A DNA stretch of 5,680 bases from Spirochaetaceae bacterium (GCA_031290205.1 JAITNZ010000186.1:1-5680), one strand, 5' to 3'; shown: positions 1 through 5,424, counted from the stretch's first letter. Program-made: numbers and translations. Notes: a model not told the origin generated them from the letters alone.

Positions 1-65
1 TAGCGCACAATTCTTACGATTTCTGCCTTGTTTATCACCATTATTCATATTCATTTCGTCTTCCG

Positions 66-93
66 TTCGTGTTGTTCGTGAGGTTCGTGGTTG
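66..93 (+). repeat. Degenerate TTCGTG tandem repeat
   Basis: Three TTCGTG-headed units follow one another at 66-74, 75-83 and 84-92 with a period of about 9. A further unit, ATTCGTGGAC, lies at 188-197. They resemble the degenerate 10-bp units at the right end of the window (ATTCGCGGAC, and ATCTGTGGAC on the minus strand), so I treat them as the same dispersed intergenic family. An open frame starting with GTG at 69 runs through the array into lysA, but its translation has no resemblance to the enzyme's N-terminus. Confidence 0.55.
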
Positions 94-148
94 AATTCGG
101 AACTGCTGGGGCTCGATTAATTATGAGGCAATGCGCCCTCTGGACATA

Positions 149-180
149 CTTGACCATAGTGTGCTATGGTTGTTCAAGGT
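149..180 (+). promoter_or_regulatory. Dyad/hairpin and candidate promoter upstream of lysA
   Basis: A perfect 7-bp inverted repeat (ACCATAG at 153-159, CTATGGT at 164-170) with a 4-nt spacer lies just before the ribosome binding site. An overlapping outer dyad pairs CTTGA (149-153) with TCAAG (174-178). TTGACC at 150-155 is a fair -35 box. CAAGGT at 175-180 lies 19 bp downstream, a long spacer of the kind used by MerR-family regulated promoters, but it is a poor -10. An alternative is TGGACA (141-146) with TATGGT (165-170) at 18 bp. The element could be an operator, an mRNA hairpin near the start codon, or chance. No regulator gene is in the window. Confidence 0.3.
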
Positions 181-191
181 TAAGGTTATTC

Positions 192-1442
192 GTGGACAAA
201 ACATTTCCCCTCAACAAACAGCAGCTTGAGGCGCTTGCGGAAAAATACCCCACGCCGTTTTATCTTTATGATGAGGCGGCAATCCGCCAAAATGCGCGGC
301 AGATACAAGAGGCGTTTTCTGTGTTCCCTCATTTTTATCAGCATTTTGCGGTAAAGGCGCTGCCCAATCCGGCAATCATCAGGATTCTGCGCGAAGAAGG
401 GTTCGGCGCGGACTGTTCGAGCCTGCCGGAGCTCTTGCTTGCCGAAATGGCTGGTATTACGGGCGAGGGGATCATGTTCAGCTCGAACGAAACGCCTTCG
501 CACGAATTCCGCAAAGCGGCGGAGCTTGGAGCGATCATCAACCTTGATGACATCACCCACATTGCATTTCTCGAAAAGAGCTTGGGCAGGCTGCCGGAAA
601 TCGTTTCGCTTCGTTATAATCCCGGTCCCCTCAAGATGGGCAACTCGATTATCGGCAATCCTATCGAGGCGAAGTATGGGTTTACCCGCGAACAAATATT
701 CGAAGGTTTTCAGATTCTGCAAAAAAAAGGCGTCAAACGTTTTGCGCTGCATACGATGGTCGCCTCAAATGAATTGAATCTGCAATATCACCTCGAAACA
801 GGGAAACTGCTGTTCGAGCTTGCCGCCGAGGTAAAAGACCGGTGCGGCATCGCGCTGGAATTGGTCAATTTGGGTGGCGGCGTGGGGATTCCCTACAAGC
901 TCGAACAGGACGCGCTCGATTACCAAGAGCTGGCGCGCGGATTAAAAGCGCTCTTCGACACCATCGCAGCGTCGGCTGGCTTGGCAAAGCTCGGAATTCA
1001 TACTGAATGGGGTAGGGTCGTTACCGGACCTTACGGCTGGCTGGTCTCCCGCGCTATCCACAAAAAAGAGATTTTTCGCCGATACATCGGGCTTGACGCT
1101 TCGATGGCAGACCTGATGCGACCGGCGCTCTACGGCGCATACCACCATATCACGGTTGCCGGAAAAGAGGACGCACCTTGCACGGAAACATACGATGTAG
1201 TGGGCAGCCTCTGCGAAAATAACGACAAGTTTGCCGTGCGGCGGGCGCTCCCCCCCATCGATATCGGCGAAAAGTCAGGCGACCTCGTCATCATCCACGA
1301 CGCCGGTGCGCACGGGCGGGCGATGGGCTTTAACTACAATGGCAAGCTCCGTTGCGGCGAACTGCTCCTCCGCGCAGACGGGGACATCATACAAATCCGT
1401 CGGCGGGAAACTATAGAAGATTATTTTGCCACGCTGGTATGA
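192..1442 (+). CDS. lysA: Diaminopimelate decarboxylase family protein (LysA-type)
   Basis: A 416-aa PLP-dependent decarboxylase of fold type III (alanine-racemase/LysA). LysA removes CO2 from meso-diaminopimelate to make lysine in the cytoplasm. GTG at 192 is chosen because TAAGG (181-185) lies 6 nt upstream and the protein then begins VDKTFPL, just before the conserved YPTPFYLYDE stretch. The longer frame back to 69 translates repeat DNA. Visible motifs: HFAVKALPNP with the presumed Schiff-base Lys55; Gly-rich VNLGGGVGIPY (about 225-235) for PLP phosphate; EWGR (272-275); CENND (341-345), the counterpart of the active-site CESGD; and FNYN (380-383) near the C-terminus. Length is normal. Odd points: the usual HxHIGS segment reads LHTMVASN, and EPGR and CESGD are altered, so this is a divergent subfamily and the substrate is inferred. 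A run of seven C lies at 1250-1256 and eight A at 721-728. The stop is TGA; a repeat cassette follows. Confidence 0.8.
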   Translation: MDKTFPLNKQQLEALAEKYPTPFYLYDEAAIRQNARQIQEAFSVFPHFYQHFAVKALPNPAIIRILREEGFGADCSSLPELLLAEMAGITGEGIMFSSNETPSHEFRKAAELGAIINLDDITHIAFLEKSLGRLPEIVSLRYNPGPLKMGNSIIGNPIEAKYGFTREQIFEGFQILQKKGVKRFALHTMVASNELNLQYHLETGKLLFELAAEVKDRCGIALELVNLGGGVGIPYKLEQDALDYQELARGLKALFDTIAASAGLAKLGIHTEWGRVVTGPYGWLVSRAIHKKEIFRRYIGLDASMADLMRPALYGAYHHITVAGKEDAPCTETYDVVGSLCENNDKFAVRRALPPIDIGEKSGDLVIIHDAGAHGRAMGFNYNGKLRCGELLLRADGDIIQIRRRETIEDYFATLV

Positions 1443-1460
1443 GGGTGATGGGGAGGATGG

Positions 1461-1649
1461 GGAACAGCGAACGGGGAACAGGGAACAGGGGAAGAGTATA
1501 CTCCGAGATATTTCTTCATTGCTCATTGCTCATTGCTCATTGCTCACTCCGCATCCTCTTCTTAACTATCGCAAGGTCAAATTCAGTTACCTTAGCAAAC
1601 TGCCACTTTTCCCTTTTCCCTCTTCCCTTTTCCCTGTTCCCCGTTCCCC
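1461..1649. repeat. Period-7 repeat cassette with long complementary arms
   Basis: Three heptamer arrays fill most of the lysA-yaiI gap. The left arm is GGAACAG-type (five units, 1461-1495). The centre is CATTGCT in four exact copies (1517-1544). The right arm is CCCTTTT/CCCTGTT/CCCCGTT (five and a half units, 1611-1649). Left 1469-1496 and the reverse complement of 1620-1646 match over 27 of 28 aligned positions except for one substitution (plus one extra G in the left arm), so RNA from either strand could form a long hairpin with a loop of about 120 nt. The pattern recalls the short tandemly repeated heptamers of filamentous cyanobacteria and may be a small non-autonomous repeat. Open frames through it give low-complexity peptides and are not genes. 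I see no clear target-site duplication. Confidence 0.8.
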
Positions 1650-1663
1650 TTCTTCAGGCAGCC

Positions 1664-2143
1664 ATGAAAATCCTCGTTGATGCTGATTCCTGTCCGGTGA
1701 GTGTGCGAGCTGTTGTCCAGAAGGCAGCTGTACGAACGGGGCTTCCCGCCGTATTTGCCGCGAACCGCCCCATTCCTGAGTTGGGCGGCAATGCGCTCAT
1801 GGAACTCTGTTCAGGCGATGAAGGCGCCGCAGATGATAGAATCGTCGAACTGGCAGAAACGGGCGATCTCGCGATAACGCGGGATGTCGGGCTCGCGAAG
1901 CGCCTTGTTGAAAAATCAATCGCCGTTATCGACGACCGGGGCAGGCAATTCACCAAAGACAATATCGGACAGGCTTACTCTATCCGCTGTTTCCACGTCG
2001 GCTTGGCGGAAAGCGGCGCAGAGATCGTCCGCACCGCAAATTACGGGAAAAAAGAGCTTAAATCTTTTGCCGCCAGCTTTGATAAAATCCTCAGATCACT
2101 GATTAAGGGCGTCCCTCAAGAAAAACAAACTAAAAATTCTTGA
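1664..2143 (+). CDS. yaiI: YaiI/YqxD family (DUF188, UPF0178) protein
   Basis: A 159-aa protein close to the usual length (about 150) of this widespread, poorly characterised family with a PIN-like nuclease fold; no reaction is established. Family marks: MKILVDADSCPV at the N-terminus (D6, D8, C10, P11), AANRP at 33-37, ADDRIVELAETGDLAITRD (56-74) with its acidic residues, a DRGRQFT stretch (91-97), and a C-terminal YGKKELKSFAASFDKIL segment. ATG at 1664 is chosen because the family motif begins there. The open frame extends upstream to 1352 but crosses the lysA end and the heptamer repeats. The ribosome binding site is weak: only AGG at 1656-1658, 5 nt from the ATG. The polypyrimidine arm of the repeat ends about 14 nt before the start. 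It may be co-transcribed with lysA through the repeat. Confidence 0.85.
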   Translation: MKILVDADSCPVSVRAVVQKAAVRTGLPAVFAANRPIPELGGNALMELCSGDEGAADDRIVELAETGDLAITRDVGLAKRLVEKSIAVIDDRGRQFTKDNIGQAYSIRCFHVGLAESGAEIVRTANYGKKELKSFAASFDKILRSLIKGVPQEKQTKNS

Positions 2144-2144
2144 G
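2115..2144 (+). other. Hairpin across the yaiI stop codon
   Basis: CTCAAGAA (2115-2122) and TTCTTGAG (2137-2144) form a perfect 8-bp stem with an A-rich 14-nt loop, enclosing the last codons and stop of yaiI. No T-run follows on either strand, so a rho-independent terminator is not supported. It may protect the 3' end of the mRNA. Confidence 0.4.
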
Positions 2145-2180
2145 ATAACAGAGTGTCCTGAGTAGGAACAAAAGTTTATT

Positions 2181-2223
2181 CCGCCACAGGCGGTTTCAGC
2201 CTTGCCCTTGGTAAGAGAAGGGC
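2181..2223. other. Two short hairpins in the convergent yaiI / lipoprotein gap
   Basis: The 124-bp gap between two convergent genes holds CCGCC-ACA-GGCGG (2181-2193) and GCCCTT (2204-2209) pairing with AAGGGC (2218-2223) across 8 nt. Only TTT follows the first on the + strand, and AATAAAC follows it on the - strand, so they are at best weak bidirectional terminators. Nothing else is recognisable in 2144-2267. Confidence 0.35.
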
Positions 2224-2267
2224 GATTCGAGCCATTGGGGGTTTATTAGTGTTTGAAAAGTGCCAAG

Positions 2268-3341
2268 CTACATCTTTTCGATATTGAAAGCAGCGAGTTT
2301 CTTGCCGCCGCCGATGAGGAGGAGGCGTTCGTGGATTTTAAGAAAAGTATCGGCGCTGGTAAATGGGGCGGAAATTACTTTGCTTGACGGGTATCGAATC
2401 GCGATAAGGTTTTTTTGAACGGCAGATTCAGATGAAATAAGAAAAATCATCCTGTCCTCCGGGCTGTCTTCGATATGAAGAATACGCCCATCGATCGGCA
2501 CCCTCTCGGATGAACGGGAATCCAGATGATAGATGCCAAGCCCGTCCTCCCGTTCATAGACAACGCGGCGTTCATTATCAACAAATTTTACATGGACAGG
2601 ACGCCGGAATCCTTCATCTAAAAATTCATGATGAGTGATGCGCCACACGCCGCCGTCCAGCTCAATGACTAAAAAACGCTGGTGATCCAGACCGGAAACG
2701 GCGGCAATTTTTGTCCCGCTTGCCGATATTGCACAGCCGTAAATCGCAGGAATGCGCGAACCGGAGGGCTCCGCCGTGTAAAGGCGTTTCCCGCCGCCGT
2801 CAATCAACTCCAATGTCCCGTCCAGTTCGCCAACGAGGAGCAGCCCCGCCGCCGCATCAACACAGGTTACCGGGGAAGAAAAATCAAATGACCAGAGGAT
2901 ATTATTCGTTTTATCCGTTTCGGAAATTGAATGCTGTTCGCTCGAAATAATAAAAATTCGCTTGTCGCGAAAAAAAGGATACCCGCGCTTGTCATTGAGG
3001 GTAAAAACAGCGCGGTTCAAAAAATCACGAACCTCAATTTTTTCGTCTTTTCCCGAAAATTCAGCAAAGAGCCGCTCAGATTGAGCCAGATAGCCCGACC
3101 TCGCCTGATTAATCGTAAAATTACCGCCGGGGGACACATAGCCGAAATTCCCGCCGAAATCAAACGGCACAAGCGATTCCTCAAGGATTTCCGCCTGAGG
3201 ATACCCCGATGTAAGCGATTGCAACCATTGGGGCACAAACACCGTCTCGGGCGGCACCGGACACGCCGCGAGAAATGCGTATAACAAAAACGCCGCGCCA
3301 TACACAAAATACCGGTATCGGGAATTGAGCTTGACCATCAT
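2268..3341 (-). CDS. Putative lipoprotein with WD40/beta-propeller-like repeats
   Basis: A 357-aa protein of unknown function. A short basic N-terminus (KLNSRYR) is followed by a hydrophobic segment (about 11-26) ending LAAC, so Cys27 is a plausible lipidation site and the mature protein would sit in the envelope. Residues about 150-310 hold repeated beta-strand/turn units of propeller type, such as WSFDFSSPVTCVDAAAG leading to LLLVGELDGTLELIDGGG, and AISASGTKIAAVSG. I cannot count blades with confidence or name an orthologue. Three start codons stand in a row (TTG 3344, ATG 3341, ATG 3338); I chose the first ATG. No Shine-Dalgarno is visible: the bases before it are the T-run of a terminator-like hairpin. 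It starts 17 nt after the PPIase stop, suggesting one transcript and a shared envelope location. Confidence 0.75.
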   Translation of the reverse strand: MMVKLNSRYRYFVYGAAFLLYAFLAACPVPPETVFVPQWLQSLTSGYPQAEILEESLVPFDFGGNFGYVSPGGNFTINQARSGYLAQSERLFAEFSGKDEKIEVRDFLNRAVFTLNDKRGYPFFRDKRIFIISSEQHSISETDKTNNILWSFDFSSPVTCVDAAAGLLLVGELDGTLELIDGGGKRLYTAEPSGSRIPAIYGCAISASGTKIAAVSGLDHQRFLVIELDGGVWRITHHEFLDEGFRRPVHVKFVDNERRVVYEREDGLGIYHLDSRSSERVPIDGRILHIEDSPEDRMIFLISSESAVQKNLIAIRYPSSKVISAPFTSADTFLKIHERLLLIGGGKKLAAFNIEKM

Positions 3342-3342
3342 C

Positions 3343-3360
3343 AAAAAGCGCTAAAGCGCT
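3343..3360 (-). terminator. Small terminator/attenuator hairpin after the PPIase
   Basis: Read on the - strand, AGCGC-TTTA-GCGCT is followed by TTTT, with the stem beginning inside the TAG stop of the PPIase and the T-run ending next to the start of the propeller lipoprotein gene. The stem is only 5 bp, so partial read-through is likely. It would lower expression of the downstream gene relative to the isomerase. Confidence 0.5.
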
Positions 3361-4414
3361 ACTTTATGTCCACCAACTCCAGCTCGAAGACAAGATAGCT
3401 GTTCCCCGGAATCAGCACCTCGCCGGTCTGCGGATTCTGAACGCCGTTTTCGCCGTAGGCAAGTTCGGGCGGAAGGACGGCGGTGCGCTTTTCGCCTTTC
3501 TTCATATCCATCGCCGTTTCTTCCCAGCCGGGTATAAGCTGCCCCCCGCCGGCAGCGAACTCAAGCGGTCCGCCGTGAAACTCGGAGGCGTCGATAACGG
3601 TGCCGTCAAGCAACGAAAGTTTGTAATTCGCCGCAAGATTCTGCCCCGCCGTCGGCTTCGCGCCGCCGCCCTGTTTCGTGATAACATAGTAGATACCGGA
3701 GCTCGTCTGCTCGGCATTGGGGAATTTCGCCTTTATTGCGGCAATACTGTCGTTCCGGCTGACGGCTTGTTTTTCCATTACCCGCGCCGCCGTTGTTGCA
3801 AGCAGATTGTTGAAGCTCGCCTGGTCCGCCGTCCAAGCTTTCGCCTTCTCGCCGTTCCTCGCAATCGTAATCGAATTGATTTTATCGCCCTGCTGGATTT
3901 TATTGACGACATCCATTCCTTCGACAACGTGCCCGAAAACCGTGTGCTTGCCGTCAAGCCAAGGGGTCTCCTTGTGCGTGATAAAAAACTGGCTGCCGTT
4001 GGTGCCCGCTCCCGCGTTTGCCATCGAAAGGATGCCCGGTCCGCTGTGCGTAAGGCTCGGATCGAACTCATCGGGGAAGCGGTAGCCCGGACCGCCGGAA
4101 CCGTTGCCCTGTGGGTCGCCGCCCTGAATCATAAAATCGGGGATAACGCGGTGAAAAGCCAAACCGTCGTAGAATGGCTTGCCGGAAGCCGCATCCATCT
4201 TACCTTCGGCAAGAGCGGCAAAATTGGTAACCGTAAGCGGCGTTTTTTCATACTCAAGCTGGACGATAATATCCCCCTGAGTGGTGCTGATTTGTGCAAA
4301 AACGCCATCGCCTAATTTTCCCATTTTATTCTCCTTGCAACACGCAAGTGCGCTCGTAAATACCAAAAGGAGCGAAAAAGCGAAATTCGCATAATTAAAA
4401 TTATTTTGTTTCAT
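3359..4414 (-). CDS. Dual cyclophilin-FKBP peptidyl-prolyl cis-trans isomerase, putative lipoprotein
   Basis: A 351-aa protein with two unrelated proline isomerase domains. The cyclophilin domain spans about 38-185: FHRVIPDFMIQGGDP at 87-101 with catalytic Arg89, SMANAGAGTNGSQFFIT (130-146), and WLDGKHTVFG with the cyclosporin-contact Trp152. A helical linker follows (about 190-238). The FKBP domain spans about 238-350: GTVIDAS, PLEF, LIPGWEE, PPELAYGENG with Tyr320. Both sets of key residues look intact, so both should be active, catalysing proline isomerisation during folding. From ATG 4414 the leader has a hydrophobic core (FAFSLLLVFTSALA) ending in Cys25-Cys26, a spirochaete-like lipobox, so this form should be envelope-anchored. 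A second in-frame ATG at 4324 has a strong AAGGAG 6 nt upstream and would give a 321-aa cytosolic form. Cyclophilin-FKBP fusions (CFBP) are, as I recall, reported from Treponema denticola and Flavobacterium. The open frame to 4510 has no supporting start. Confidence 0.9.
   Translation of the reverse strand: MKQNNFNYANFAFSLLLVFTSALACCKENKMGKLGDGVFAQISTTQGDIIVQLEYEKTPLTVTNFAALAEGKMDAASGKPFYDGLAFHRVIPDFMIQGGDPQGNGSGGPGYRFPDEFDPSLTHSGPGILSMANAGAGTNGSQFFITHKETPWLDGKHTVFGHVVEGMDVVNKIQQGDKINSITIARNGEKAKAWTADQASFNNLLATTAARVMEKQAVSRNDSIAAIKAKFPNAEQTSSGIYYVITKQGGGAKPTAGQNLAANYKLSLLDGTVIDASEFHGGPLEFAAGGGQLIPGWEETAMDMKKGEKRTAVLPPELAYGENGVQNPQTGEVLIPGNSYLVFELELVDIK
4331..4336 (-). promoter_or_regulatory. 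Strong internal ribosome binding site in the PPIase gene
   Basis: AAGGAG on the - strand is placed 6 nt before the ATG at 4324-4322. The same bases encode Lys27-Glu28 of the long form, just after the double cysteine. The upstream ATG (4414) has only GGAC at poor spacing. The site therefore bears on which start is used: it supports initiation at MGKLGDG after the signal peptide. Confidence 0.6.
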
Positions 4415-4452
4415 AGTAAGTCCAGTATGCCGCAAAAAACCAATCTCATCTA

Positions 4453-4459
4453 CCCCCCC
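4453..4459 (-). repeat. G7 homopolymer upstream of the PPIase gene
   Basis: Seven consecutive G on the - strand lie about 40 nt upstream of the PPIase ATG at 4414. Such tracts can change length by slippage, and in Treponema pallidum poly-G runs near promoters are known to vary in length. Here the placement relative to -10 and -35 boxes is not clear. Confidence 0.5.
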
Positions 4460-4588
4460 GCTTAGACTGAATGCGAATTTACCTGATTGAGCGGCGATTT
4501 TCCTAAGCAAAATACTATTGGCGCGCTGCTAAGGCATCCTAATCGTTCATGGCGTGGCGTGGGCGGGCTGTCTCTATATCGTATCATT

Positions 4589-4606
4589 GCGCCTCAGGCG
4601 CTTTTT
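4589..4606 (+). terminator. Intrinsic terminator, + strand
   Basis: GCGCC-TCA-GGCGC followed directly by TTTTT. The form is classic though the stem is only 5 bp. No + strand gene precedes it, since the flanking genes are both on the - strand; it would stop antisense or orphan transcription. Confidence 0.55.
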
Positions 4607-4654
4607 GCCCTCGCCTTCAGGATGAAAAGGGCGTCATCAACTTGGGGTCTGATA

Positions 4655-4682
4655 CCCCGCCGCTCTGCGGCGGGGATTTTTT
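4655..4682 (+). terminator. Strong intrinsic terminator, + strand
   Basis: CCCCGCCGC (4655-4663) pairs perfectly with GCGGCGGGG (4667-4675) across TCT, followed by ATTTTTT: a 9-bp GC-only stem and a T-run, the best terminator in the window. A smaller competing stem, GGGGT (4644-4648) with ACCCC (4654-4658), uses the same CCCC. No + strand gene lies upstream to explain it. Confidence 0.75.
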
Positions 4683-4698
4683 ATTACTCGGCGTTACC

Positions 4699-4793
4699 GG
4701 CATCTGTAGCTCAATGAAGCGGTGATGCCTTCAGCCGTCCCAATCCGAGGGGGCGCCTCGTGCCGTATGGCGGCTGATTTAGGCATCGGCTGA
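4699..4793. other. Nested inverted-repeat element 3' of ruvA
   Basis: GATGCCTTCAGCCG (4724-4737) pairs with CGGCTGA (4771-4777) and AGGCATC (4781-4787), giving 14 bp with a 3-nt bulge. Inside is a smaller stem, CGAGG (4746-4750) with CCTCG (4756-4760). Alternative partners exist: GGCATC also occurs at 4699-4704 and CGGCTGA again at 4787-4793, so two different folds can form. It lies 25-119 nt beyond the ruvA stop and is symmetrical enough to fold on either strand. No known RNA family is recognised. Confidence 0.5.
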
Positions 4794-4817
4794 CCGGCGT
4801 CAAATCTTACGAAAACC

Positions 4818-5411
4818 CTACCCGCTCAAAAAGAGTATCGCTTTTCTGAAAATGGCATTTTCTCGTTCCGCGCCTTCGACGGAGTTGCCGATTTCGGCAG
4901 CGGCTTTCTCCAGCACGGAGAGTGCGGTGCGTTTGTCGTAGCCCATTTCGGACAGGGCATCGGCAAGCTCATTGAACGGCGAATCGTGTCTGCCGGATTT
5001 TTCCCCGCCGTGAACTATTTTCCCCTTAAGCGCCAGTATCATCTTTTGCGCGGTTTTTTTGCCAAGTCCCGGCACCGCCTCAAGCCTAGCGACATCGCCG
5101 GATTCTAGGGCGCGTTCCAACTCGGTCTGGCTTATGCCGCCCAATATCTTCATCGCCGCCTTTGGTCCCACGCCATCCACTTTAAGCAGTTCGTGGAAGG
5201 TCGCCCTGCGTTCCTCACCCGAAAAACCATAGAGGAGCATCGCGTCCTCACGGTGGCAGAGCCATGTCCACACTCTGCACTCGTCCCCAATCGGCGGCAA
5301 TGCGCCAATATCGGTCGAAGGCATGTTCACTTCCCACTCGATCCCGCCTGTCAGAAGGTAGACGGCAGACGGGAGCTTTGCGCAGATTTTTCCGTATATG
5401 CTATTAAACAT
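4818..5411 (-). CDS. ruvA: Holliday junction branch migration protein RuvA
   Basis: A 197-aa protein, the normal length (about 200). RuvA tetramers bind four-way DNA junctions and load the RuvB helicase for branch migration before RuvC cleavage. The order is canonical: N-terminal OB-fold domain (1 to about 62, MFNSIYGKI start, with WLCHREDAMLLYGF at about 50-63); two helix-hairpin-helix motifs, KVDGVGPKAAMKIL (77-90) and EAVPGLGKKTAQKMI (111-125); an acidic/glycine-rich linker (about 133-146); and the RuvB-contacting domain III, FNELADALSEMGYDKRTAL onward. ATG at 5411 is chosen over the preceding TTG because homologues begin MFN. No Shine-Dalgarno is visible, and a TATAAT box ends 7 nt upstream, suggesting a leaderless mRNA. 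No ruvB or ruvC is adjacent in this window. Confidence 0.95.
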   Translation of the reverse strand: MFNSIYGKICAKLPSAVYLLTGGIEWEVNMPSTDIGALPPIGDECRVWTWLCHREDAMLLYGFSGEERRATFHELLKVDGVGPKAAMKILGGISQTELERALESGDVARLEAVPGLGKKTAQKMILALKGKIVHGGEKSGRHDSPFNELADALSEMGYDKRTALSVLEKAAAEIGNSVEGAERENAIFRKAILFLSG

Positions 5412-5418
5412 CAATTTA

Positions 5419-5424
5419 ATTATA
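5419..5424 (-). promoter_or_regulatory. Candidate -10 box of ruvA
   Basis: A perfect TATAAT on the - strand, with 7 nt between it and the ruvA ATG. Transcription would begin at or within a base or two of the start codon. A -35 box is not clear; the bases upstream are T-rich. No LexA-type operator was recognised. Confidence 0.5.

Larger units (their letters stand above)
4415..4817. other. Intergenic region between ruvA and the PPIase gene
   Basis: About 400 bp with no convincing gene. Its contents are a C7/G7 tract (4453-4459), two + strand terminator-type hairpins (4589-4606 and 4655-4682) and a complex nested stem (4724-4787). Open frames on the + strand between about 4487 and 4717 run through the hairpins and have no ribosome binding site or recognisable domain. 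Their openness in more than one frame suggests a GC-rich intergenic repeat rather than a gene. No obvious promoter for the PPIase was found; CATACT (minus strand, roughly 4422-4427) is a weak -10 candidate lacking a good -35. Confidence 0.55.

Noticed and set aside
721..728. A8 run in lysA as a programmed frameshift site
   Set aside because: The zero frame is complete and family-like throughout, and no stimulatory structure or meaningful alternative frame follows.
186..752. 188-aa open frame on the - strand within lysA
   Set aside because: Antisense shadow of a well supported enzyme gene; composition is basic and low in complexity, with no domain.
2199..2235. tRNA-Thr(GGT)-like segment: CCCTTGGTAAG followed by ATTCGAGCC
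   Set aside because: The loop resembles a GGT anticodon arm, but the 3' side of the stem does not pair in register (GAGAA), there is no D-arm, and no acceptor stem closes.
3575..4315. 246-aa open frame on the + strand opposite the PPIase
   Set aside because: Arginine-rich shadow of a strongly conserved gene in a GC-rich region; no ribosome binding site or family motif.
4383..4480. 10-bp inverted repeat AAATTCGCAT (4383-4392) and ATGCGAATTT (4471-4480)
   Set aside because: One arm lies inside the signal-peptide codons and the spacing is about 80 nt with no other structure; a match of this length is plausible by chance.
4487..4717. 76-aa + strand open frame in the ruvA-PPIase gap
   Set aside because: It runs through two terminator hairpins, and other frames are also open there. 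More likely a translated intergenic repeat than a gene.
4697..4722. tRNA-like 5' end, CTGTAGCTCAATG
   Set aside because: It resembles the position 8-20 region of a tRNA, but the D-stem is incomplete and no anticodon arm, T-arm or acceptor 3' strand follows. It belongs to the nested-stem element.
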